A stretch of DNA of 64,000 nucleotides from Catonia carolina. Taxonomy: Eukaryota; Arthropoda; Insecta; Hemiptera; Achilidae. The notes under the pieces are model-generated. The model did no database searches, was not told the DNA's origin, and worked only from the letters and a program-made list of their open reading frames with translations. The position numbers and the translations under genes were made by a program. Positions within the stretch are counted from its first letter, which is position 1; each line of letters opens with the position of its first letter. Below, one piece after another: positions 1-11,007 of this stretch. Location of the stretch: contig JAQMRL010000008.1 in assembly GCA_035578175.1 (NCBI GenBank), positions 87,958,541 to 88,022,540 of the forward strand, written 5' to 3'.

Positions 1-2236
1 ATATATTTACCAAAATGTTCTTTAACTGAAAAATATCATTGCAAATTATAGCATCATAACTAATTGTACTGTTATCAAACAAATTATTCTTTTAATTAAA
101 TAAATACAAAACTATCATAATTTTATTATTATATTTTATTTTATAGTTAAGATATTAAAATTTTAATTATTTTACTCTGGTTTAATCATAAGATGCGCCA
201 AAGAACTTAAACCTAAATTAATTTACACGAATTTAAAAACTTATGAATAAAATAATAATTTAGAGACTCAAACTTATAAATAAATCTTAAACCGACTACA
301 AATTAAATTGTCCAAACGAACCGCCAAGCCGCCGCTTAGTTGAGCAAAAAACCAACATTTTAAAACAGAATCCGCTTACATTCCTACAAAAAGTTTAAAC
401 TTCTGTAAAAAAATTACACCATCAACTTTGATAATTCTAAAATTTTAAATATCAAATACCACTGTAAAAATTAATAATGACAAAAATTAGGCAAGAAAAT
501 TATTAAATATTACTTGTAGGTCTGAAAATAAATATAAAGGTTTATATTTTATGTTCTCACATTAATAAAATTATGTGGTATCTAAAATTTTCCTTCTTGC
601 GTGTTCAAATTATTCGCCTTTCAGTTAAGATTTTTAAGGTCGTTTTCAATAATATATTGAAAAGAATGTGTTCCGTTTTCATTATGAATTTCTATTTATT
701 TCTGTTCACTTAATTTTCAGTAATTTATCATTTCCCGCTTTACCAGAACATAGTAACAGGAGTCAAAATAAAAACAAACGTTTTACTAGTTTCGATTTCC
801 GAGAATTCCTATTCAACACGCTTTATTCATCGCAGTTCATTATCCTTGTTCAATACAAACCACTTCATACAAAACACAAATTATTCAGTCAACAATCTAT
901 TCCCTTAACCGTTACTAGTATATCACTGTACTCTGTTACAATATACCGGGTGCCCCACAAAGTGCTATATGCATTTGATTTTTAATACTTGCTCGTTCCT
1001 CCATCGATCATTTTGATACCTTACACACTTTTTAATAAAGGTGCCAAAAATGTTCTGTGAAAATTACATCTTGCTGATGTTTCTAGAAACAAAATAGCGG
1101 CCGAAAGAAAATATTTGAAATATTTGTACTTTTACTTTGAATAAGTACAACTTTTGAAGTCGTTCTATCTTCAAGACAATGTAACTTATGAAATATTTCA
1201 TCTAAAAGGTTCGTAGAACTACCTACTAAATCAGAATAATGCGTAGATGCTATAAAATTAAACCTTTTTGTCCTACGGGTAACTGTTGGCGTGGTATGCG
1301 GAAATTCTGAGAGTAAAATTTTCTTTCTTCGCCAAAGCTCCCTCGGCCTGTTTCATTACTTATTAAAAACCCTATTCTTTTACCACTACTACATAAATTT
1401 GTATGTGTATTTTTATTTGTATATGTGTTCAATGTCAATACTATTCACAATCGTTTTGTGAACAAGAGGGTGCGGAAAGGCAGTAATTTGACAATGCAAA
1501 ACTGTTTGAATATTACAGATTCTGTTCCACTTTGCGCGTTGCAAATTTCAAACTGCAATTATTAGAGCTAATGTTTCTTTAAATTATAATGTAAAGAATG
1601 GTTTTATTCACGGAAATGTCTTCTAAAAATTATGTTGTGTACAATTCCATGATAAACTTAAATTTTAGCTCGTTACAGCCAAAAATATAAAATAACCTAC
1701 AAATTTTTCGCCTGCAAATAAAAATATTTAGTGTTTTGCCCACTGTAGCTAGCAAAAAACGCAACCGAGTTTTATGTTTTTAAAATAAAAATAACACGTG
1801 TTTGTATGAAATGCCTGTAATTTTTTCACAATTTTCTATCGGTAATGGCCTTTGTTAAATGAATTTATTTGGGAGCGTGTTTTAACTTTTGAACATTCAC
1901 TATATGACGAAAAACACGCCGTTGCAGGAGTGTTAACTCCTAAATAGAAAAAAAAAATTAAAAAAAAAAAAATTTTATTTTGATAATATACTATTATATA
2001 ATTATATAAACGATGATAAATATTTTTTAAAGTTGAAATATTATGGGAATTGAAATGACGTGGGAATTTATTGAAGAGGTGATTTTTATTAATAAAAGAT
2101 ATTTTTTTTATTTTTGACTTACAAAACATTATGTATATTTATATTGACATGATCAATATAGTAATATTAATCAAGCCATTCTTTTTAAAACAATACAAAA
2201 CCGGATGTAATTTGTATAAATCTATCACTATGAACA
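1..2236. other. AT-rich gene-free stretch
   Basis: No convincing gene or repeat copy was recognised. A motif at about 950-960 (ataccgggtgccccac) resembles the outer end of some DNA transposons, but no matching inverted end was found nearby. Open frames at 668-985, 1250-1438 and 1836-2129 are low-complexity or lack recognisable domains. Confidence 0.5.
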
Positions 2237-2378
2237 CTATACTAAATTAGTTTTATCTATGAAATCTTTAACAATGGGCGTCATTCCAATAAGTTCGGAT
2301 CTAGAGTCAGTATAATACATGTAACACATTTTATTCGTCAAGAGATCAATTTGCAATGTCCGACCATTTGACAGATGT
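2237..2378 (-). CDS. Candidate terminal exon, unknown protein
   Basis: The minus strand is open for about 46 codons and ends at TAG (2237-2239). The readable C-terminus includes YYTDSRSELIGMTPIVKDF, which looks like ordinary protein and not low-complexity translation. A possible acceptor AG lies just upstream (2379-2380), but its pyrimidine tract is poor. It lies on the same strand as, and about 270 bp downstream of, the candidate at 2648-2791, so both could belong to one gene. The family is not recognised. An open frame of this length can occur by chance, so the call is tentative. Confidence 0.3.
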
Positions 2379-2647
2379 CTTGCAATTTATTACTGACATT
2401 AAACATAGAAAATTATGCAGTATATTTGTATTCAAAATATCAAAGTTGTATTTTTCAAACATTTTGTTGATACATATCCAATAAAACTTAAAACCATGAT
2501 CGATTTTTTACTTTAATCTGTTGTTTATTTGACGTTTAAAGTTATCAATCGTTGAATTACCCTCCTACAGATTTACTGAAGGGAACTGGGAGCGTTATCT
2601 TATTCACTGAATGAAAGATGATTTATCATCTGTAACTCAGATCTACT

Positions 2648-2791
2648 TTAAATACATTTAGGTCCTCCACTCTTAGTTTTATTGGTACATTTTCCGTCTA
2701 TACAGCGAAGTTCATTAGCTTCAAAAGATATAACATTGGTTACTGTGCCGTAAATCTCTATTTCATACGTTTCTACTTTTTTCTTCGACAT
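2648..2791 (-). CDS. Candidate short coding exon, unknown protein
   Basis: The minus strand reads from ATG (2789-2791) to TAA (2648-2650), 47 codons. The start of the peptide is Lys-rich (MSKKKVETYEIEIYGTV) and the end has three cysteines (RCIDGKCTNKTKSGGPKC). No signal peptide or membrane segment is visible. The frame stays open a few codons upstream until it meets the 3' end of a LINE-R fragment at about 2798, so upstream sequence may have been displaced. No strong splice donor precedes the stop. It could be a complete small protein, an exon, or chance. The family is not recognised. Confidence 0.3.
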   Translation of the reverse strand: MSKKKVETYEIEIYGTVTNVISFEANELRCIDGKCTNKTKSGGPKCI

Positions 2792-2797
2792 CCTTAT

Positions 2798-3316
2798 TTT
2801 GTCAACAGTCTCTCGACTGGTTTGATGCAGTTTTATCTTGCGAAAGTCGTTTCATATCTACGTACCTGTAACACTCTACATATTTTGTAATTTGCTTTAA
2901 ATATTCTAACCTTTGCTTCCCCCTACAATTCAATCCCTCATAATTACCCTCCATTATTGATAGACCAATAACTGGATGTTTTAAGATATGCCCCACTAGC
3001 CAATCCCTTCTTCTGGTAAAATGTTTCCATACATTTTTTTTTCATCCACTAGTCTATGAACCTCTAAATTATTTATTTTGTCCACCAACCTAATTTTTAA
3101 CATTTTCCTAAAACACCACATTTCAAAAACTTCTATCCTCTTCCATTCTACAGCCTCTATCACCCACGTTTCACTCCCGTATAATGCTACACTCCGAACA
3201 TAGTGTTTTAAGAAAATTTTCCTAATCTATAAATCAATGTTTGTAGTCATTAAGCTATTTTTTATTTCAAAGGCTTTTCTAGCTTGAGCAATCCTACCTA
3301 CTTCGATATCCTACGT
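2798..3316 (-). mobile_element. LINE-R 3' fragment
   Basis: Read on the minus strand, this matches the post-RT region and 3' end of the larger LINE-R fragment at 8106-9345. Shared peptide MGHILKHPVIGLSI corresponds to MGHILRHPGIGLSI there. The 3' end carries the shared motif cagtctctcgactggtttga. Upstream coding is broken by stops and frameshifts, and the copy is 5' truncated near 3316. It is a decayed non-LTR retrotransposon remnant. Confidence 0.85.
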
Positions 3317-5417
3317 ACAGAATATTCTATAGCCTCTCTGTATAATTTAAATACTCGTAGTATTGCACTTCAAGACTGAGTTGTCTTGAATCAAAAACAA
3401 AATTAGAACTCTTTACATAAAATTTGAAGTTTACCTTAATTATCAATAATATATCCGACGTTAATACCAACAAGGCTTTAACGAGATACCTATTTTTGTG
3501 TGCACGGGGGACACCGTGACCCCCTTTTTAGGTTGAGTATTTTGTTGACCCCCTCCCTTGAATTATAATGTTTAAAAATTACCAAACAAACAAAATTTGG
3601 ACAACAGATGTAATTTTTACGTAAGGATTTGAGTAATTTTTTGATTAAAAATATATTGAATCCTTAAGTGATTTTTTAAACGTTACCATTTGCATAACAT
3701 CTCTATATTTTTGAATGACAGCAAATAAATACATAATTTTTTTTATTTTGTGCGATATTTTTTGTTTTAAAAATTTAAGTTAGCACCAGACCACTTGTGA
3801 ATATACGAGACCACTCGTAATATATTAACCTCTGAACTGTAAGAATAAAATAACTTGAATTATTTAACGTATAATGTGTTATCTTTTAGTTTTTTCTTTT
3901 TTCCCGTAAATATCAATTTTTGACGCATAAGGAACATTTTATGTGAATGGATTTTAATGAAAATTTGCACAGCCTTTCACACCATAATTTCAATTTACTG
4001 AGTTAATATTACAGTGAAATAACGTGTTTAAATATTTATTTTCCACTTCAATAGGCAAAAGTTATGATTTTCAAAAGTAACAAATTCGAAAAAAATGTCT
4101 TTTCTTCCAAACAATATATCAAGATGTTACTAAGCCATTGGGTGTAGAATAGCCTGAAAAGTAACCACAAAACAATTGGACAAGATAACTTAAACAGTTT
4201 TTGAGAAAATATTCCTTACATTAACATTAGAGATAGGCATTCCGGGTCCCCTTAAACGGACCTTGATTAAATTTACTGATCTAAGACAAACGTTCTTATC
4301 CATTTTTTGTTGATTTGTTATAATACTTTGTTATTTTTTCTATTCCACATTACATACTTATTGTCATACACAAAATATAATTTCATGTAGTACCTAAATT
4401 CATTTCACTAAACCATCAATTAAATTAAGGAAATTCAATTCTCATGCAATTAGATGTAACTATGACAAGCCTCTTGCACAATTAAATTAATCTGTATCTA
4501 GTTTTAAAATAATTAATACATCCATACCTACCTACTACTTGTATTAATTTACATTCATTTCTTCCTTAATTACATCTTTTTAAATTTTAATTACACCCTT
4601 TCATTTCATGTAATTTTTACCTACACGTAATCAGTTTTTACTAATTTTATAAATGATTCTACATTTAAAAATGTTGTACTCAAGATTTATATTTAGTTAA
4701 TAATATTTTCTTGATTAATATTTTTATTTCCTTTCCTGCACATTCTTTTATTTAATCTGTTTGTGATATTTTTTTATATCTGAATTGAGTTCTAAACATT
4801 TAATAGCGTACTAGGAGGTTTTTAAAGAAGTTTATTGTAGTATTTATAGCTTAGTAATTAAATACACGAAATACCTAACATGCTATAAGGAACTTTAAAT
4901 TTTTATTGTCTTAAGTAATAATTATATCTGTATAAAAATAGGCATCAGTTTTTTTAAACCTAAACAATTCTCTACAAATACTCCTAGTAAAAGTTATACC
5001 TAAACTAAGTTTTTATTATTTTTCCCGTTTCATCAATAAATGGAACTGAGTTAAAAAGATTAGCTTCGAATAGATCACGAACACATATCTTCTGTTAAGT
5101 ATAAAACCGCATACCCAGACTAACTGACTTACTCAATCTCTTAACTACACGTTAGAACGGAATATCGCTTGAAACAGCGGTCACCAATTGGCGGACCGCG
5201 AGTTCCAGAGAAATTTTTTATAGTAAGCAGATCGTATTTTCGAGTGTGATGTGAATTTTTTTAAGCTGTGTGCATGCTGAGAGAAACTGGTGATGTGAAC
5301 GCGAAAAAAACCCCAGTTTCTCTGAAGAGTTGCTGATCGCTGGACTAGTTTATGGCCGCGATCAGGCTAAAAAGCAACGAAAAAATCGGGTGTTTTCTGT
5401 AATGTTTAGTTTCCGAT
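3317..5417. other. AT-rich stretch, possible degenerate TIR element
   Basis: No gene was seen. Sequence between about 3507 and 4258 is bounded by loosely inverted ends (ggggacaccgtga on the left, reverse complement ggggacccggaat on the right), which might mark an old non-autonomous DNA element. The match is too weak to call. The rest is AT-rich with nothing recognised. Confidence 0.35.
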
Positions 5418-5840
5418 AACAAATAATTATTCAAAAATAAATCCTTATAATACATCCTGCAGCTTGAAATCAATTCTCTTTCATATATTAAATTTCACTA
5501 ACCTTATCAAAAAGCTGCTTTGATTTTTACTATTTGTCACTTACACGTGTTTCGGTGGATACACCATCATCAGAGTACACAAAATCATTGAAACTGAAAT
5601 TTTTTATTTAAAATCTGTAGAAGTTATTACATCTTCGTCGTCTATATTTTTACATAGATGACTGAAGATGTAATGTCTTTTAGAGATTTTAAATTAAAAA
5701 TTTTTGTATTTCAAAGGATATTGTGTACACTGATGATTGTGGATCCACCGAAACACGTGTAAGTGACAGATAGTAGAAATCAAAGCAACTTAAAAAGGTT
5801 AGTGAAATTTCTTGTGTGAAAAATAAATAATTATTTGTTA
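5418..5840. repeat. Foldback element with arms of about 200 bp
   Basis: The two halves are imperfect inverted copies around a centre near 5640. The outer ends are aacaaataattatt (5418-5431) and its complement near 5826-5839. Both arms contain ACACGTGTAAGTGACA and a CTGATGA...GAAAC arrangement, on the minus strand at 5549-5573 and on the plus strand at 5730-5754. No open frame is present. It is probably a non-autonomous foldback or MITE-like element. A link to Penelope-like terminal sequences is speculative. Confidence 0.75.
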
Positions 5841-5906
5841 AGTATTGCTTGTTGTTAGGTCATCAGTCGAAAGGCTGTTTTGTACCTCTAGAGGTTTTAC
5901 TAACTA

Positions 5907-6815
5907 AAGGGTGATTCAAAAAGAGCGCCGGTTTTTAAACGGCTGGTAAATTTTTGTTTATCGGTTGGCAACATTGTTTGACCACATTTCTATTTTGGAG
6001 AACATTCCGATTGACGATTCAATTGTAGTTTCTCTTGTTCGCAGTGTAGTACTCTCGCAGTCTGTGTCTAACCATGGAGAAGTTTACTATTGCGCAACGA
6101 GTGTTAATCGTCAAAACATTTTACCAGAGTGGAGAGAGTTATGGGGCTACTGTCAGGCGACTTCGCGGTACTCTAGGACGTAATGAAGCACCGAATGAAT
6201 CAACAGTTTGCAGGCTCATGAAAAAGTTTTTTGAGACGGGTTCAACAGTCGACCTTAAAAGTTCTGGACGTCGTTGCGTTGGTTCGTGACAGTGTGGCTG
6301 TTAACCCAGCAAATTAGGGAGTTTTTGTAGCGTCATTTGGATGGAATGGACATTGACGAGTTGTGGTTTCAGCAGAATGGTGCCACCTGTGACGCTGCAC
6401 GAGAAACAATGTTGTTGCTCCTTGAACGGTTCCAGGATCGCATCATTTCTCGTAATTTCGACCATCAATGGCTACCAAGGTCGTGTGACTTGACGCCTTG
6501 TGACTTTCCTCTTTGGGGTCATCTGAAGTCATTGGTGTATACCAATAAACCCCGAAACATCAATGACTTGAAGGAGGAAATTCGACGGGTTATCGGGCAA
6601 ATGGAAGTCGAAACTTGTCGTGCAGTAATATCCAATTTCATGGACAGAGTTGATGCGTGCCAGCGCAGTAGAGGAGGACACATGCATGATATCATTTTTC
6701 ATACATAAAATCGGAAGGAAAGATGAACTTGTTGATGTATTTATTTTCAGTTTTTCAATAAAATAAATCTCTTAATTTGATATATCAAAACCGGCGCTCT
6801 TTTTGAATCACCCTA
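5907..6815 (+). mobile_element. Internally deleted Tc1/mariner-superfamily transposon
   Basis: The ends carry identical 28-bp terminal inverted repeats (5908-5935 and 6787-6814, beginning agggtgattcaaaaagagcg). They are flanked by TA (5905-5906 and 6816-6817), as expected for TA target duplication. The element is inserted in Rep-A. Its 909 bp is too short for a full transposase, and the middle of the coding region is missing. It could not move by itself but could be mobilised in trans. Confidence 0.93.
6074..6708 (+). pseudogene. Deleted transposase, IS630/Tc1-like
   Basis: The N-terminal part (6074 to about 6320) encodes a helix-turn-helix region starting MEKFTIAQRVLIVKTFYQSG, with a Gly-Arg-rich linker. 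A frameshift and stop near 6290-6330 mark the deletion junction. The C-terminal part (6337-6708) keeps the second and third catalytic blocks, WFQQNGATCD and SRSCDLTP-like RSCDLTPCDFPLWG, and ends RGGHMHDIIFHT. The block carrying the first catalytic Asp is deleted, and the second block has Asn where Asp is expected (QQN). The coding sequence is therefore inactive by deletion, frameshift and active-site change. The family is known from arthropod genomes, and the exact clade was not determined. Confidence 0.9.
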
Positions 6816-7219
6816 TACTACGGGGAGTAAGGTGGTTTACAAGTGCCTTCATCACGAGTGGAAAAGTGTGCTTATCAGAATGCCAGACCCTCTGAAAATT
6901 ATCTACTGTCCACTCTGCAAATGATACCTTCTCTTCATTCACCACAGGGTCTGGCTGTATAATGAAATTCATTACCTCAGGAGATAACTCTGACCTGTGT
7001 CTTTTACAACTCCACCTCTTCTGTTCTTGAATGCTTCAGTCATATAATTGGCTGACCATGTGATAAGAAACTGAACTATTTTTCGTAGCCCGTGAACTAC
7101 CAGATCATGCATAAATAAGTTTGTTAAATAATTTTACAACAATAAATAATCTTCCCCATAACCGGCAGGTGGGGTGTTAAATTTTTTACACTCAATTTAA
7201 GAACAGGTACAAATGTATA

Positions 7220-7472
7220 AGACACTAGTCAGAGTTATCTCCTCTAAGAGTAATGCATTTAATTATACAATCAGACCCTGTGGTGAATGAAGTGAATGTG
7301 TCATTTGCCGGGTGAAAAGTAGATGCTTTTTAGAGAGTCTGGAATGCTGATAAGCATAGTTTTCCACTCAGTGAGTAAGGCATTGGCAAACCACCTCACT
7401 CCTCGTTTTACTTAGTAAAGCCTGTAGAGGTTCAAACTAGCCTTTCGGCTGATGACCTAAAAAACAACAAAT
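7220..7472 (-). repeat. Rep-A copy
   Basis: The reverse complement matches the other Rep-A copies, including the start aggtcatcagccgaaaggc, the aaaacgaggagtgaggtggttt segment, and the gggtctgattgtataatt segment. It ends near 7220 and lacks the distal part seen at 6816-7110. Confidence 0.85.
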
Positions 7473-7489
7473 AATACTAAACAAAAAAT

Positions 7490-7672
7490 TCTGAAATTGG
7501 CGTAGTTGGTAACGTGCTCGCCTCTCATCATGCGGTCATGGGTTCGAATCCCACTCAGGCACGGCATTTTTCACTCGTTACAAAATACATTTCATTCTCC
7601 ATTGTAAACAGTTACACCCCAACATCGTCGCTAATGACTGTTGCAGTTGATGCAACGTTAAATAAATTAATT
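7490..7672 (+). repeat. SINE-1 copy, tRNA-derived
   Basis: The tRNA-like head has an A-box-like tggcgtagttggtaacg and a B box ggttcgaatcccac. The body follows, and the tail is gatgcaacgttaaataaatt. It is one of several near-identical heads in the window, so it is a SINE and not a functional tRNA gene. Confidence 0.88.
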
Positions 7673-8105
7673 TAAAAAAAATTCTGTATTAAAGTTATGC
7701 TCATAAACAACCATTCAAACATAAAATACATCGCACTTTAAGAACTGCAGGTAAGTTCATGGTAACTGATTTTACCATCACGTTACAGATGTAATAAAAT
7801 TATTTTCATAAAAACTTTCCAGTAATAAGAACTTAAAAGAGTAATTATTAATTAATTACTCGGTGAATTTTATTGGTTTCGTCTGACTTGAGATACCTTA
7901 CTCGGTTATATTTATATCAATAAATATTTGTTATTGGCTAATGTTTAATGAGTTCTATATGGAATTGTTCTTCTAGTGTATACCTTAAACGTAGACGAAG
8001 TTGAAAGACAATAAATAACAGTGATTAGTATAGAATGTCAAAAGTAACATGGCTGTTTTCCGAATGGTATTCAGAGAAACAGACCAATGTAAGTCCAAAA
8101 TTTGT
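7673..8105. other. AT-rich spacer
   Basis: No gene or repeat was recognised. The short frame at 8035-8220 runs into the LINE-R 3' end and is not credible. Confidence 0.5.
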
Positions 8106-9345
8106 TTGTCATCAGTCTCTCGACTGGTTTGATGAAGTTCTCCAAGCTGTTCTATCTTGCGCAAGTCGTTTCACACCTGTAAAATCCTACAGCTTTTGTA
8201 ATTTGCTTTATATATTCTAATCTTTGCCTCCCCCTACAATTTACTCCCTCAATATTAACCTCCGTTATTGATAGCCCAATACCTGGATGTCTTAAGATGT
8301 GCCCCATTAGCCTATCCCTTCTTTTGGTAAGATGCTTCCATATATTTCTTTTTTCATCCACTCGCCTAAGAACCTCTAAATTATTTATTTTGTCTACCCA
8401 CCTAATCTTTAACATTTTCCTATAACAAGACATTTCAAAAGCTTCTATCCTCTTCTTTTCTACAGCCCCTATCACCCACGTTTCACTCCCGCTACACTCC
8501 AAACATAATATTTTAAGAATTTTTTCCTAATCTTTAAATCAATGTTTGTAGTCAGTAAGCTGTTTTTTATTTCAAAGGCTTTTCTAGCTTGAGCAATTCT
8601 GCTTTTGATATCACTTGTGCTTCTACCATTCTTTGTAATTTTACTCCCTAGATAGCAGAATTCCCCAACTTCCTGTATGTTTTCGTTGCCTACTTTTACA
8701 TTTCCAATCTCTTCTAAACCACTCTTTCTACTGCACAACACTTTCGTTTTGTTCTTATTAATTTTCATGAAGTAATTCTCATCATCTCATCCATTCCATT
8801 TAAGATATCCTCTAATTCTTTCTTTGTCTCGGCTAATACTACTATGTCATCGGCGAATCTCAGCATTTTTATTGTTTCTCCTTGAATTTGTATTCTTGCG
8901 TCAAATTTCTCCTTCACTTCATTTATAGCCTCTTCTATAAAATACAAGTTAAAAAGTATTGGTGACAATGAACAACGTTGCCGTACACCTTTTCTTACAG
9001 CGGCCTCTTTATCGTACCCCTCAATTCTCAAAACAGCCATTTGATTCTTATACAGATCGTAGATAACTTTTCTTTCTTTGTATTTAATTCCTAGCCTTTT
9101 AAGAGTTTTAAAAATTTTACTCCAGTCCAGATTGTCAAATGCTTTCTCTAAAGCTACAAATACCATATAAGTAGTTTTATTTTCTTTGTCCTTTTCTCAA
9201 TAACCAATCTCAGAGCCAATATTGCATCTCGAGTTCCCATTCTCCTTCTAAATCCAAATTGGTCATCGTCCAATACTTCTTCTACTCGGTGTTCTATTCT
9301 CCTGTATATAATTCTTGTCAGTATCTTGGATGCATGGCATGTTAA
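8106..9345 (-). mobile_element. LINE-R non-LTR retrotransposon, 5' truncated
   Basis: This minus-strand element holds part of the reverse transcriptase and its post-RT region, ending in a 3' terminus with catcagtctctcgactgg. The copy is 5' truncated near 9340. It is the longer of two copies in the window; the other is at 2798-3316. Coding is broken in at least three places. Confidence 0.92.
8152..9337 (-). pseudogene. Reverse transcriptase remnant (LINE-R)
   Basis: In order on the minus strand: DQFGFRRRMGTRDAI (near 9270), ALEKAFDNLDWSKIF in the 8765-9166 frame, the SLSPILFNLYF block, and the catalytic motif FADDIVVLA. Next comes a post-RT segment YLGSKITKNGRSTSDIKSR (8472-8768), and then SETWVIGAVEKKRIEAFEMS with MGHILRHPG (8152-8502). 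Frames change near 9170, 8768 and 8500. The catalytic Asp pair is kept, but the gene is dead through frameshifts and 5' truncation. The non-LTR clade is not assigned. Confidence 0.92.
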
Positions 9346-10342
9346 AAGTATTTGTACACAAATACAATACTGATATAATATTTTTCAACTCTTCACTTTT
9401 TTATTTTTATTTTGATGGCAAATTAGTGACTGGTACATTATAATGGCAATATTCTGGAACTTATGGATATTATAACGTTTATTTAGACGAGTCTGTTGTA
9501 GTGAAGTTATTTGTTGTGATAGTTGTTTTTTTGTTTCACAATGAAATTTCTACTTGGCAGGTTATTATTTTGGTATAGAACAGCGGTATTTGAAGGCCTC
9601 TAGGGTTTAGTCGGATGCAACCAACTCACTGATCTTCTTTTATTTCTTTTTACTACTTCAAAGAACCTTACAATTTATCCATAATTTTCTACCACAAATA
9701 TTATTACTAATATAACTTATAACCATTTTACTAGTACGACCACTAAGGATAAACCCGCATTTATGTAGTGACCGTATTGTTTCACTTATAACAAACATTT
9801 AACTCCATGCCTTACCTTCTTAATAAATCTAACCTAACTTACTTGACCTAACCTGCCTGTCCATAGAGATATATAAATAAAACAACACTGTCCGGCTACT
9901 CGGTTATTAAACTATCTTCTCTAATCTCTTTGTTTACTTTATTTTAATTTATTACCTTACTATTTTTGTAACTCTAACCTAGTATTGATTCTCTTTGTAT
10001 TTGTGAGATAATTTTCTGTAGACTTGGGTAGATATTGGGATGTAGGTTAAAATCTGAAACTTCGGTTACTTGAAAATTAATGATTTCATTTTTAAATTGT
10101 TTCTAATTTAGATAAAATCATCAAATACCTATTATAAATTAACGTTGTGTTGTCGCGAAACTTCCCATTAAGACGACCACCGCTTAAACGGCCCTTTTCA
10201 GGGCCACCAAAATGCAAAGGTTATAACTCGCCACTTAATGTCGCTATCCGGTGACATAATAAAATAATAATGAATATTAAATTCAATAAGTAATGTTTAA
10301 AACACAATCTTATTCCTACATACGCAAGGTTAAAATTACATA
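9346..10342. other. Gene-free stretch
   Basis: No gene or clear repeat was recognised. A short run near 9830-9850 resembles ccta-type repeats (cctaacttacttgacctaacctg) but is not a telomeric array. Confidence 0.5.
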
Positions 10343-10904
10343 CCGTCATTCGGCCGAAAAATTGCGCGTGGAATGGTTATATACAACAAATTAAGTAATT
10401 GACGTGGTCTTTGACCGTATTTGTTGTATATAGGTATGTGATATGTGTTTTTGTGTTTAGTGTAGAACGTTCCTGAAGATTTCTTCGTGAGAGACGAGAG
10501 ATCTTGAATGTATGTAATACTCTGAGGTGAGTGTTATATTTAATTTGTTTTGGCTGTTAATTTTATATTATTTTATATGAAGTGCATGCAAAAATGTTTC
10601 ATAAAATAATGTATATATATTATTTTATTAAACATTATTTTTCCTTTGTCTGCATACACTACATATGTGATATATAATTAACAGCCAAAACAAAACTAAT
10701 TAAATATAACACTCACCTCAGAGTATTACATAGGCTACATTCAAAATCTGTCGTCTTTCTCGGAGGCTTCCTCAGGAACTTTTTACACTAAACACAAAAC
10801 ACACATCACATTTAAAACAAATACGGTCAAAGACCACGTCAATTAGGCCTACTCATTTATTGTAAAAACCATGCCGCGCGTGATTATCCGGCCGAACCTA
10901 ACGG
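10343..10904. repeat. Long near-palindromic foldback element, about 560 bp
   Basis: The left arm (10343 to about 10570) and right arm (about 10665-10904) are inverted copies. They share cggccg with gcgcg outer ends, ttgacgtggtctttgaccgt (10399-10418 and the inverse near 10827-10846), ctctgaggtgagtgttata, and ttttggctgttaatt. The centre is itself hairpin-forming AT sequence around 10595-10640. No open frame is seen. It is probably a foldback or MITE-type mobile element, and its transcript would fold into a long hairpin. Confidence 0.9.
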
Positions 10905-11007
10905 CTGAGCACAGTGTTAGCTCTGTACTTCTCTACCCATGTGCCTCATTGGCTTTGGTACTTAAAGGAATCACATCCAATTAGAGGTGACCCGCATCTA
11001 TAGACTT

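Larger units (their letters stand above)
5851..7110 (+). repeat. Rep-A copy split by a Tc1-like insertion
   Basis: The left part (5851-5906) and right part (6816-7110) together match the other Rep-A copies at 25346 and 38443. The match starts at gttgttaggtcatcag and runs through cacagggtctggctgtataatgaa. The Tc1-like element at 5907-6815 interrupts it at the TA of ttttactaagta. The family is non-coding and its class is not recognised. Confidence 0.85.

Noticed and set aside
1836..2129. 97-codon minus-strand frame
   Set aside because: It is Phe/Lys/Asn/Ile-rich from AT-rich DNA with homopolymers. No domain is seen.
3507..4258. MITE bounded by ggggac-like ends
   Set aside because: The inverted match is about 9 of 13 bases with no target duplication, too weak to call.
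7490..7565. tRNA-like sequences with A and B boxes as functional tRNA genes
   Set aside because: The same head occurs many times with a common non-tRNA body and tail, and the acceptor stem does not close. These are SINE heads.
9830..9860. Telomere-like cctaacc motifs
   Set aside because: There are only two or three imperfect units, with no array.
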